From Candidatus Acidiferrum typicum (GTDB lineage: Bacteria > Acidobacteriota > Terriglobia > Acidiferrales > UBA7541), in contig JAOAPW010000440.1 in the NCBI GenBank assembly GCA_025463105.1, positions 1 to 6,576 on the forward strand: a stretch of 6,576 nucleotides of DNA, in the 5' to 3' direction. A program made the position numbers and the translations under genes. The notes below the pieces were generated by a model, which saw only the letters and a program-made list of their open reading frames with translations, did not search any database and was not told the DNA's origin. Below are positions 1 through 6,047 of the stretch, piece by piece. Position 1 is the stretch's first letter. Each line of letters begins with the position of its first letter.

Positions 1-573
1 AGAGTATTCATCCTTCCGCAAGCGTAGGTAGAAAAAGTCGGCGGTCTGGACCGGCGGCGTTTGAATCGTTTCGCTTTCAGCGAGGCAGACCGCGACGTTT
101 CTCCTGCGAAGCGCCGCGAACACTTCATCGGTAAACCACGACGCGTCACGAAATTCGAAAGCAATCTGCAGGTGGCTGGGCAGACCGGCCAAAAATTCCG
201 TCAATAATGGGACGTCGCATTTCAGATTTGGCGGCAATTGAAATAAGACCGGCCCCAGCTTGCCTGCCTTCTCCAGAGGTTCGAGAGAAGAGATGAATTC
301 CGTTGCCAACTGGGCGGCTCCACGAAGGCGCTTAAAGTGCGTAATCTTTTGATGCGCCTTAATGGCGAATTTGAATTCCGCAGGAGTTGCAGCCATCCAG
401 TTTTGCAACAACCTGTCGGCAGGGAAACTCCGGAACGTATAGTTCACTTCGACGGAGTTCAATCGCGTGGCGTAGTGGCTCAAAAACTTGGCGGAGGCCA
501 GTTTCGCCGGATAAAAATCCGGCTTCCAACTGGAATAGGCCCAACCCGAGGTACCCGCGTAGATCTTTGGCAT
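1..573 (-). CDS. DUF72 (YecE-like) family protein, C-terminus outside window
   Basis: The 191 visible residues match the DUF72/YecE family, a TIM-barrel-like cytoplasmic family whose biochemical function is not established. Family motifs seen in order are GTSGWAYSSWKPDFYP (residues 7-22), SVEVNYTFRSFP (40-51), FKFAIKAHQKITHFKRL (67-83), LGPVLFQLPP (106-115) and AFEFRDASWF (138-147). The family usually runs to about 240-260 residues, so the last 50-70 lie beyond the window start. The ATG at 573 is the only reasonable start: the same frame has a TAG five codons upstream (586-588) and no other start codon between. The ribosome binding site is weak (an AGAG about ten bases upstream). The gene is divergent from the PEBP gene. 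The family assignment is firm; the substrate is unknown. Confidence 0.93.
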   Translation of the reverse strand, partial: MPKIYAGTSGWAYSSWKPDFYPAKLASAKFLSHYATRLNSVEVNYTFRSFPADRLLQNWMAATPAEFKFAIKAHQKITHFKRLRGAAQLATEFISSLEPLEKAGKLGPVLFQLPPNLKCDVPLLTEFLAGLPSHLQIAFEFRDASWFTDEVFAALRRRNVAVCLAESETIQTPPVQTADFFYLRLRKDEYS

Positions 574-746
574 AAAGGCATCACTCTAGAGAGCTTGTAA
601 TACAATTCGGCCTCGAAAACAATCTGGCAAGTAGTGGCGCAGGAACGCAGCGAGGTCTGAGAAATCGCTGCGAGCGATGCCGAAACCTGCGAGCAGAAGC
701 GGCCCTCACGTGTCTCGGTTGTACCATAGGCACCCACCGCGCAGAC

Positions 747-775
747 TTGTGCTACCCGGGGGTGAACGATATAGT
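747..775 (+). promoter_or_regulatory. Candidate sigma70-type promoter upstream of the PEBP gene
   Basis: A TTGTGC hexamer (747-752) and a TATAGT hexamer (770-775) are separated by exactly 17 bases. The -10 matches the TATAAT consensus at five of six positions; the -35 matches only in TTG. Transcription would start near 782 and give a leader of about 145 bases containing the 807-835 hairpin. This is inferred from consensus alone, and other weak promoters are possible. Confidence 0.3.
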
Positions 776-806
776 GTCCCTCCGAGCGCCCGGGCGGTCG
801 GATGCT

Positions 807-835
807 ACTCCGTTGCAAAATGCAATCGTCGGAGT
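807..835 (+). other. Hairpin in the presumed 5' leader of the PEBP gene
   Basis: ACTCCG (807-812) pairs with CGGAGT (830-835), and the adjoining TTGCA (813-817) pairs with TGCAA (821-825) around an AAA loop. A four-base bulge (TCGT, 826-829) sits on the 3' side. The structure has 11 Watson-Crick pairs. No T-tract follows it, so it is not an intrinsic terminator. Its role is unknown, and chance is possible. Confidence 0.35.
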
Positions 836-912
836 TGCGGGCGTAAATTTGAGACAGACAATTCCATGCCGAAGCGATTTTTGAGTCACGTCAGACTTCA
901 GAACGAATCCTG

Positions 913-918
913 AGGAGG
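913..918 (+). promoter_or_regulatory. Strong Shine-Dalgarno that fixes the PEBP start
   Basis: A perfect AGGAGG lies seven bases before the ATG at 926. It is the strongest ribosome binding site in the window and leaves little doubt about the start. The TGA of a short upstream frame (911-913) overlaps its first base. Confidence 0.85.
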
Positions 919-925
919 AAACGCA

Positions 926-1501
926 ATGCGAATCAGACTCGTGCAATTGCATGCCGTTCTGGCATTTCTGTTGATGGTGGGAGTTGTCAGCCTGGCCGCA
1001 CAACAGGCTCCTGCGCCTCCGCCATCCAAATTCAAATTGACCAGTTCCGCATACACCGAAGGCTCGATGATACCGACACAGTATTCGTGCGCCGATCCCA
1101 ACGCCGCTTCGCCGGAGCTTTCGTGGAGCAACGCTCCCAACAACCCCACCAGCTATGCCGTAGTTTTCCATGACACCGATGCCGCCCCCATGAAGGGCGT
1201 GATGGATGTTACGCACTGGATCTTCTGGAACATCCCTGCGAGCTCGAGTTCTTTGGCAGCAGGGGTCAAGCCGGATTCCTCACCCGACGGAATCGTGCAG
1301 GGCAAAAATATCCGCGGCGTGAACGGATATCAGCCGCCGTGCCCGCCTCCTGGCGCCACTCCACACCACTACATTTTCGAAATTTACGCGCTGGACACGA
1401 AGCTCGACTTGCCGGCTGGATCGCCCCGCGCCGATCTTTTGAAGGCGATGGATGGCCACGTAGTCGGGAAAGCAACCTACGTGGGCATTTATGGGCGATA
1501 A
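926..1501 (+). CDS. Exported YbhB/YbcL-type PEBP family protein
   Basis: This 191-residue protein belongs to the phosphatidylethanolamine-binding protein (PEBP) family, bacterial YbhB/YbcL branch. Members have one beta-sandwich domain with an anion-binding pocket; their bacterial role is not settled. Residues 1-25 form a signal peptide (a basic start, a hydrophobic stretch at about 9-24, a likely cut after SLAA). A proline-rich linker follows at 28-33. Domain signatures include IPTQYSCADPNAASPELSW (49-67), the DxDAP-like pocket motif D83-T-D-A-A-P88, THWIFWNIP (96-104), and GYQPPCPPPGATPHHYIFEIYALD (134-157, with the usual GYxGP altered to GYQPP), then a closing region to GIYGR. The length is normal for an exported member. 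C55 and C139 could form a disulfide after export. There is no lipobox cysteine, so the product should be soluble and periplasmic. It is the first of three consecutive genes for exported proteins. Confidence 0.93.
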   Translation: MRIRLVQLHAVLAFLLMVGVVSLAAQQAPAPPPSKFKLTSSAYTEGSMIPTQYSCADPNAASPELSWSNAPNNPTSYAVVFHDTDAAPMKGVMDVTHWIFWNIPASSSSLAAGVKPDSSPDGIVQGKNIRGVNGYQPPCPPPGATPHHYIFEIYALDTKLDLPAGSPRADLLKAMDGHVVGKATYVGIYGR

Positions 1502-1569
1502 TTAAAAGCGCAGGTCGAATCTGGCCGCAGGTGAAGAGCATCTCTATTGGAGAATAGTTGCTGCGGAGA

Positions 1570-1617
1570 GGTGCGCCTGACCTTGAATTTTTAATGAGCG
1601 TTTCGGGCAGGCGCACT
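1570..1617 (+). other. 10-bp hairpin immediately upstream of the PIG-L gene start
   Basis: GTGCGCCTG (1571-1579) is the exact reverse complement of CAGGCGCAC (1608-1616), and a G-U pair extends the stem to 1570/1617. After an A-G mismatch two more C-G pairs form (1581-1582 with 1605-1606). The loop is AT-rich. The 3' arm ends six bases before the ATG at 1623 and contains the only SD-like bases nearby (AGGCG, 1609-1613). No T-tract follows on either strand, so terminator activity is unlikely. Translational control of the downstream gene is an inference. Confidence 0.5.
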
Positions 1618-1622
1618 AGTTT

Positions 1623-4508
1623 ATGAAATCACCGGGAAGACAATTCGGATTAAACAACTTGCCATACCGCATGCCACTGGGAATCGCACTGGCGCTGCTC
1701 ATGGTGGGGATCAGCGTTCTGAAGACGACGCGAGCGCAATCCCCAGATGGCGGGACTCCGCGGGCCGCTACGGATGTCCGTCCGATACAAATCGATCGTG
1801 GCGCGGCGGGATTGTGGCAAACGCTATTGAAACTGCACACGCGCGCCAGCCTGTTAATGGTGGTGGCGCATCCGGATGACGAAGACAGCGGGATGCTGGC
1901 CCTTGAGACTCGCGGGCAAGGTGCGCGCGCGATGATGCTGACGCTCAATCGCGGCGAGGGCGGGCAGAACGTCATGTCCGATGATTTCGGAGATGCCCTG
2001 GGACTGGTGCGAACGCAGGAATTGCTTTCCGCCGATCGCTATTCCGGCGTGCAACAATTCTTCAGCAGCGTCGTCGACTTCGGGTTCTCCAAGACGCGCG
2101 AGGAATCGCTGGCACTGTGGGGGCACGACCGCGTTCTTGCGGACGCGGTTCGGGTCGTACGCACCACCCGGCCGCTGGTGGTCACTTCTGTTTTCGTGGG
2201 TGGCCCGACGGATGGACATGGTCATCATCAAGTAGCCGGCGAGATTGCGCAGGAAGTTTTTGCGGCTGCTGGCGATCCGAAAATGTTTCCGGACCAGATT
2301 CGTGCAGGACTGCGGCCCTGGTCGCCTTTAAAAATGTACGCACGCGTGCCAACGTTTTCGGTCTCTCCGAAGGGAATTCGTGATTCGGCCACAGGCAAGT
2401 TGTTCCCGGTGCGCTTCTACGACTACATTCACAAAGATTGGTCGGATGGAATGCCCTCGGTTGACGTTGAAATCCCAGAAGGAAATTTTGATTCTGTTCT
2501 GGGCGCATCTTATTTGCAAGTAGCACGAGAGGGCTTGGCCCTTCAAAAATCGCAAAATGGCGGCGGCGGCATTCCTTCCGCTGGGCCTGCGAACGTTCCC
2601 TACCATCGCAATGCTTCGCAAGTTCCGGCGAACGGCCGGGAAGATTCTTTTTTTGCAGGGATCGATTGCTCGCTGGCGGGAATCGCAACTCTGGCGCAGG
2701 GTCAGCCAAACGAATTCCTGAAAGAGGGGTTGTCGCGGATTGACGGACTCGTTGGACAGGCGATGCATGAATTTTCGCTGGACCACCCTGAAAAAATCAC
2801 ACCTTCACTTGCAAAAGGCCTGCAGGAAACCAACGCGCTTGTGGCAAAGGTTTCCGCAAGCCAGCTTTCCGAAGGCGCAAAATATAATATTCTTCATGAG
2901 CTCACCATCAAACAAGATCAGTTTCAGCGGGCCGTGATTGAATCTCTCGGACTTTCACTCGAAGCCACGGTGGTCCCGAAGAAGGAACCGGCTCGGCCGA
3001 ATTTTTTTCAGACCGGACCCTCTGAGACATTTGCCTATGCGGTGCCCGGCCAGGATTTTCCAGTAAAAATTCACCTCTACAATCCCGCCGCCAATGGGCT
3101 GAAGCTCGATCGCGTATGGATCCAGACACCCAATGGCGAGAAGTGGACTGTGAAGCCTGAATCGTTAGTTCCCGCAACGCTTGCGGCCGGCAAGGAGCTC
3201 GATGAGAAATTCGAGGTGAGCGTCCCTGCGAATGCTTCGGCGACGCGTCCCTATTTTGTACGCCCGAACGATGAGCAGCCCTACTATGACATCCTGGATG
3301 AACGCTATTTAACTCTGCCGCTTCCACCGTATCCACTCACCGCCTGGGTTGAATTCAGCTACGAAGGTGTGACGGTTCGCGCCGGGCAATCCGTGCAGAC
3401 CGTTCGCCAACTGAACGGGCCGGGAATGGAGCTTGATCCGCTGATGGTGACGCCCGCTGTCTCCGTGCGGATTACTCCGCGGGCCGGGATTGCGCCGCTT
3501 GGCGAACAATCCTTTGAGATTTCGGCGCTGGTTCATACTGAATTGGAAACCGGGGCGAAGGGAACTGTGCGGCTGGAGCTTCCGCAAGGCTGGCGGTCAG
3601 AGCCCGCTGTCGCTACGTTCGAGATGCAACGCGCGGGCGAGGAACAGAATACCAGTTTTCAGGTGTTTCCAAATCAGCTCGAGCAAAAGAGCTACACCGT
3701 TACCGCAGTTGCCGATTTCGCGGGCCGCCAGTATCGTGAGGGCTTCACTACGGTCGGTTATTCTGGGCTGCGCCCTTACAATCTTTACATGCCGGCCACC
3801 TACCGGACGTCCGGAGTGGACTGCAAGGTTGCTCCGGGCTTGCGCGTCGGTTACATCACCGGGACAGGTGACGCGGTGCCGCAATCGCTCGAAAACATTG
3901 GCATCAAGTCTGAATTTTTAAGCCCGCAGGAAGTGTCGCAAGGCGATCTGAAAAAATACGACGTGATTGTGCTGGGAGTGCGCGCCTACGCCGCGCGTCC
4001 CGAACTTGCCACGCACAATCAGCGGCTCTTGGAGTTCGTGAAGAACGGCGGCGTCGTGATCGTTCAATACAACACCGCGCAATACGACCACAATTACGGG
4101 CCGTACCCTTATAGTCTGCCGAATACCGCGGAGAGAGTGGTGGATGAAAACTCTCACGTTGAATTTCTGGATCCGAAGAGCCCTGTTCTGACGTGGCCGA
4201 ATCAGATCAATCAACGAGACTTCACCGGATGGGTCGAGGAACGAGGTCACGGATTTCTAAGTTCCTGGGACAAGCAGTATGAGGCGCCGCTTGAAATGCA
4301 TGACCCGGAGCAGGAGCCTCAAAAAGGCGGACTGGTGTACGTGCAATACGGCCGCGGCGTTTATGTGTATGTTGCGCTGGCTCTTTATCGTCAATTGCCG
4401 GACGGCGTGCCGGGAGCGTATCGATTGTTCGCGAATCTGCTGAGCTTGCCGCGAAACCCCGCGCTGAAACAACGCGATTCTCTCGCCGTCGGCTCCTCAC
4501 AAAAGTAA
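1623..4508 (+). CDS. Large exported PIG-L family deacetylase with beta-sandwich and GATase-like C-terminal domains
   Basis: This 961-residue protein begins with a signal peptide (hydrophobic core about 17-33, likely cut after TTRA). A PIG-L (LmbE-like) domain follows at about 75-330. PIG-L enzymes are Zn-dependent hydrolases that remove N-acyl groups from amino sugars such as GlcNAc conjugates. The metal and catalytic motif AHPDDE is at 82-87 (H83 and D86 as ligands, D85 as base), NRGEGGQN at 109-116, RTQELLSADR at 130-139, and the second motif HGHH at 199-202 (H202 as third ligand). A glycine-rich linker and a mostly helical segment follow (about 310-455), then beta-rich Ig-like regions (458-620 and a NEW3-like module at about 620-712). 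The C-terminal alpha/beta domain (about 740-945) resembles class I glutamine amidotransferase or ThuA-like folds but lacks a nucleophile cysteine. Bacterial stand-alone PIG-L enzymes are usually 220-300 residues. An ATG at 1671 (M17) is an alternative start that keeps the hydrophobic core; neither start has a good Shine-Dalgarno. The catalytic residues are intact; the substrate is unknown. Confidence 0.92.
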   Translation: MKSPGRQFGLNNLPYRMPLGIALALLMVGISVLKTTRAQSPDGGTPRAATDVRPIQIDRGAAGLWQTLLKLHTRASLLMVVAHPDDEDSGMLALETRGQGARAMMLTLNRGEGGQNVMSDDFGDALGLVRTQELLSADRYSGVQQFFSSVVDFGFSKTREESLALWGHDRVLADAVRVVRTTRPLVVTSVFVGGPTDGHGHHQVAGEIAQEVFAAAGDPKMFPDQIRAGLRPWSPLKMYARVPTFSVSPKGIRDSATGKLFPVRFYDYIHKDWSDGMPSVDVEIPEGNFDSVLGASYLQVAREGLALQKSQNGGGGIPSAGPANVPYHRNASQVPANGREDSFFAGIDCSLAGIATLAQGQPNEFLKEGLSRIDGLVGQAMHEFSLDHPEKITPSLAKGLQETNALVAKVSASQLSEGAKYNILHELTIKQDQFQRAVIESLGLSLEATVVPKKEPARPNFFQTGPSETFAYAVPGQDFPVKIHLYNPAANGLKLDRVWIQTPNGEKWTVKPESLVPATLAAGKELDEKFEVSVPANASATRPYFVRPNDEQPYYDILDERYLTLPLPPYPLTAWVEFSYEGVTVRAGQSVQTVRQLNGPGMELDPLMVTPAVSVRITPRAGIAPLGEQSFEISALVHTELETGAKGTVRLELPQGWRSEPAVATFEMQRAGEEQNTSFQVFPNQLEQKSYTVTAVADFAGRQYREGFTTVGYSGLRPYNLYMPATYRTSGVDCKVAPGLRVGYITGTGDAVPQSLENIGIKSEFLSPQEVSQGDLKKYDVIVLGVRAYAARPELATHNQRLLEFVKNGGVVIVQYNTAQYDHNYGPYPYSLPNTAERVVDENSHVEFLDPKSPVLTWPNQINQRDFTGWVEERGHGFLSSWDKQYEAPLEMHDPEQEPQKGGLVYVQYGRGVYVYVALALYRQLPDGVPGAYRLFANLLSLPRNPALKQRDSLAVGSSQK

Positions 4509-4548
4509 TTGTCGGTGTTTATACACAAGTGGTGTAGCATCCCTCACA

Positions 4549-4556
4549 AAGGGGGA
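4549..4556 (+). promoter_or_regulatory. Ribosome binding site supporting a GTG start for the DUF1330 gene
   Basis: AAGGGGGA lies seven bases before the GTG at 4564 and selects that codon as start. Upstream CCCT (4541-4544) can pair with AGGG (4550-4553) across a CACAA loop, so a weak hairpin could partly mask the site. Four pairs are marginal, and regulation is speculative. Confidence 0.65.
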
Positions 4557-4563
4557 CAAATCC

Positions 4564-4950
4564 GTGAAGACAAATCAAAAATTGGCGTTAGCAGTGCTCA
4601 TCGGAGTTGCGATCGGTGTTGCCGGCAGTGTGTCCATTCACGCGAGGCAAATGAAGGCCGTACCTGGCTACGTGGTCGCCCAAGTCGATGTCAAGGATCC
4701 CGCAACATTTAAGAAATATGGAGACCAGGTTCCCGGAACACTGGCGCCTTTCAATGGCCATTACATCATTCGTGGCGGCAATCCCCAAGCCGTCGAAGGC
4801 ACGGCTCCTCAGCGCTTCGTTGTGATCGCTTTCGACAGCGTGGAAAAAGCGCAGGCTTGGGAGAATTCGCCGGCCTATGAAGCGATCAAGCCGATCCGGC
4901 ATAGCTCAGCCACGAGCACTATATTCATCGCCGAAGGCGTCGCGCCCTAG
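4564..4950 (+). CDS. Exported DUF1330 family protein (GTG start)
   Basis: The product is 128 residues. Residues 1-30 form a signal peptide or membrane anchor (MKTNQK, then a hydrophobic stretch at about 7-26, possible cut after SIHA). The rest is one DUF1330 domain (about 35-125), a small ferredoxin-like alpha/beta-barrel family of unknown function. Family signatures are GYVVAQVDVKDPATFKKY, VPGTLAPFNGHYIIRGG, a VEGTAPQRFVVIAFDS segment, and a closing AWENSPAYEAIKPIRHSS. DUF1330 proteins are commonly about 95-100 residues and cytoplasmic, so the extra N-terminal segment suggests action outside the cytoplasm. The GTG start is chosen from the Shine-Dalgarno and because it gives a normal basic signal-peptide start. 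It lies 55 bases after the PIG-L gene on the same strand and may be its operon partner. The next gene faces it, with a 65-base gap. Confidence 0.9.
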   Translation: MKTNQKLALAVLIGVAIGVAGSVSIHARQMKAVPGYVVAQVDVKDPATFKKYGDQVPGTLAPFNGHYIIRGGNPQAVEGTAPQRFVVIAFDSVEKAQAWENSPAYEAIKPIRHSSATSTIFIAEGVAP

Positions 4951-5015
4951 TGACATCGCACCTTCATCGGCAAGGGTGAATCGTTCGTACAATTTTGAAT
5001 GTTTCTCACCGCCAG

Positions 5016-5837
5016 CTACGGCGCTGGAACCATCCAGCCCGCGGCGCTGCGTGCTTTTTCCGCAGCCTGTTCCGGTGGTAATGAAGAATCCCAAAGGTTC
5101 GCGGCAAAGCGTCGGCCCGTCACTTGTCCGGCGGATTCCGATGCCAGCCAAAGCAGCGGCGGCACCATGATATTGGGATCGAGCAGGCGTGCGCGAGATA
5201 CTTCGCTCGGCACCATGCCGGTATCCGTTGCTCCGCCCGGCAGCAAAGAATTGACGGTCACGCCGGTTCCAGCCAAATCCTGCGCCCAAATAATTGTTTC
5301 CGATTCGAGCGCCGCCTTGGAAGGTCCGTACGGCGAAAATCCCGCGCGGCGCATCGTTTCGTGGTTCATCGAAATGTTGATGATACGTCCCCAGCCCTGT
5401 TTCAGCATGTGCGGCGCTACCTCGCGAGCCATCAAAAACGGCCCGTTCACATTGGTATCAATGATCATTCGCCAGACCGCGGGATCGGTTTGCCAGAATT
5501 TCGTGGGGGTATCGAAAAATTTCTCGCTGACATAACGCATCCCGCGCCCGGCGTTATTTACGAGAATGTGTACCGAACCAAATTCGCGCATCGTTTCGCT
5601 TACCACAAGCCGGCAGTCTTCTTCACGGGTAACGTCCGCGACAAACTTGCGGAGCACTCCTGCATCACCTATTTTCACGCCTTCATTTTCCACTGTCTCG
5701 ATTTCTTGCAGTGTGCGCGCCGCGGTAATCACAACGTTCGCTCCAGCGCGCAGCAAACCCAGCGCCATCGCCCGGCCCAGTCCGCGACCGCCACCCGTGA
5801 CGATCGCAGTTTTCCCCGAAAGTTCTCCTTCTGCCAT
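5016..5837 (-). CDS. Classical short-chain dehydrogenase/reductase (SDR)
   Basis: This 273-residue cytoplasmic NAD(P)-dependent oxidoreductase has a Rossmann fold. The cofactor motif TGGGRGLG is at 14-21, VADVT at 66-70 (D69 near the adenine), NNAG at 94-97, and the catalytic tetrad is N129, S156, Y170 and K174 (YGPSK). All are intact, so the enzyme should be active. R41 after the second strand may favour NADPH; this is an inference. The last 30 or so residues, after TGRRFAANLWD (240-250), extend past the usual SDR core, giving a length slightly above the typical 250. The ATG at 5837 has an AGGAG seven bases upstream. General similarity is to FabG-like 3-oxoacyl-ACP reductases and sugar or alcohol dehydrogenases, but nothing in the sequence fixes a substrate. 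It is transcribed towards the DUF1330 gene and away from the GH15 gene. Confidence 0.94.
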   Translation of the reverse strand: MAEGELSGKTAIVTGGGRGLGRAMALGLLRAGANVVITAARTLQEIETVENEGVKIGDAGVLRKFVADVTREEDCRLVVSETMREFGSVHILVNNAGRGMRYVSEKFFDTPTKFWQTDPAVWRMIIDTNVNGPFLMAREVAPHMLKQGWGRIINISMNHETMRRAGFSPYGPSKAALESETIIWAQDLAGTGVTVNSLLPGGATDTGMVPSEVSRARLLDPNIMVPPLLWLASESAGQVTGRRFAANLWDSSLPPEQAAEKARSAAGWMVPAP

Positions 5838-5875
5838 TTATCTACTCCTGCGACTCGACGTTGCCTCGACTGTGA

Positions 5876-5902
5876 ATTATGCAGATCTACACCGCTCAAC
5901 AA
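5876..5902 (-). promoter_or_regulatory. Possible promoter of the SDR gene
   Basis: On the minus strand a TTGTTG hexamer (5902-5897) and a CATAAT hexamer (5881-5876) are separated by 15 bases. The -10 matches consensus at five of six positions, but the spacing is short and the -35 is weak. Transcription would start about 32 bases before the ATG, a reasonable leader containing the AGGAG at 5849-5845. Confidence 0.22.
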
Positions 5903-6013
5903 ATGAATCAAAAACTCCGAAGGAAGTATATGCTGAAAGGGATTAGCGAAGACCGTGGCCAATTAAGGTCCGGGTCGATAATCTCGGCTCGGGAGAAATA
6001 CCGTTCACCTTAG

Positions 6014-6029
6014 CGGTCGGACCGGTCGG
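6014..6029. repeat. Tandem CGGTCGG direct repeat upstream of the GH15 gene
   Basis: CGGTCGG occurs at 6014-6020 and again at 6023-6029, separated by AC (a nine-base period). The same stretch contains the near-palindrome GGTC-G-GACC (6015-6023) and the palindrome ACCGGT (6021-6026). It ends 18 bases before the GH15 start, immediately before the AAGGGGA ribosome binding site (6031-6036). A regulator binding site is possible, but the unit is short and GC-rich, so chance is also plausible. Confidence 0.3.
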
Positions 6030-6047
6030 GAAGGGGATAACAGGCAG

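Larger units (their letters stand above)
574..925. other. Divergent intergenic region between the DUF72 and PEBP genes
   Basis: These 352 bases hold no convincing gene. Reading frames that cross the region on either strand resemble no known protein and have composition typical of chance frames in GC-rich DNA. The region contains a candidate plus-strand promoter (747-775), a hairpin (807-835), a small perfect inverted repeat (ATCGCT at 664-669, AGCGAT at 673-678), a 15-codon upstream reading frame (866-913) and the strong Shine-Dalgarno of the next gene. No clear promoter for the DUF72 gene was recognised. Confidence 0.6.

Noticed and set aside
337..600. Plus-strand frame opposite the DUF72 gene
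   Set aside because: The minus strand encodes several consecutive DUF72 motifs; the plus-strand frame is a shadow.
677..913. Plus-strand frame of 78 codons in the first intergenic region
   Set aside because: It has no Shine-Dalgarno, an arginine/serine-rich low-complexity translation and no recognisable domain. Only its last 15 codons are of interest, because of the stop position.
752..1216. Minus-strand frame of 154 codons across the PEBP gene start
   Set aside because: It overlaps the PEBP coding region and its leader, has no family resemblance, and the opposite strand carries a clear protein with a perfect ribosome binding site.
2182..2709. Minus-strand frame of 175 codons inside the PIG-L gene
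   Set aside because: It is antisense to the PIG-L domain, with no recognisable motif and composition of a chance frame.
4959..4978. Possible terminator between the convergent DUF1330 and SDR genes
   Set aside because: CACCTT and AAGGGTG form only a short, bulged stem and no T-run follows directly. It does not meet the pattern of an intrinsic terminator on either strand.
5124..5906. Long plus-strand frame (260 codons) opposite the SDR gene
   Set aside because: It is antisense to a well-supported SDR with an intact catalytic tetrad. Its translation is rich in R, H and S with no recognisable domain and no Shine-Dalgarno, as expected for a shadow frame.
5904..6014. Short plus-strand frame (36 codons) in the SDR-GH15 gap, with an internal ATG at 5930 preceded by GGAAG
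   Set aside because: The product resembles nothing, the ribosome binding site is too close to the internal ATG, and the stretch overlaps likely promoter DNA. It cannot be supported as a gene without conservation.
6032..6043. GGGATAACAG resembling part of a homing endonuclease (I-SceI) site
   Set aside because: Only a short part of the 18-base site matches, and it coincides with the ribosome binding site region. This is coincidence.
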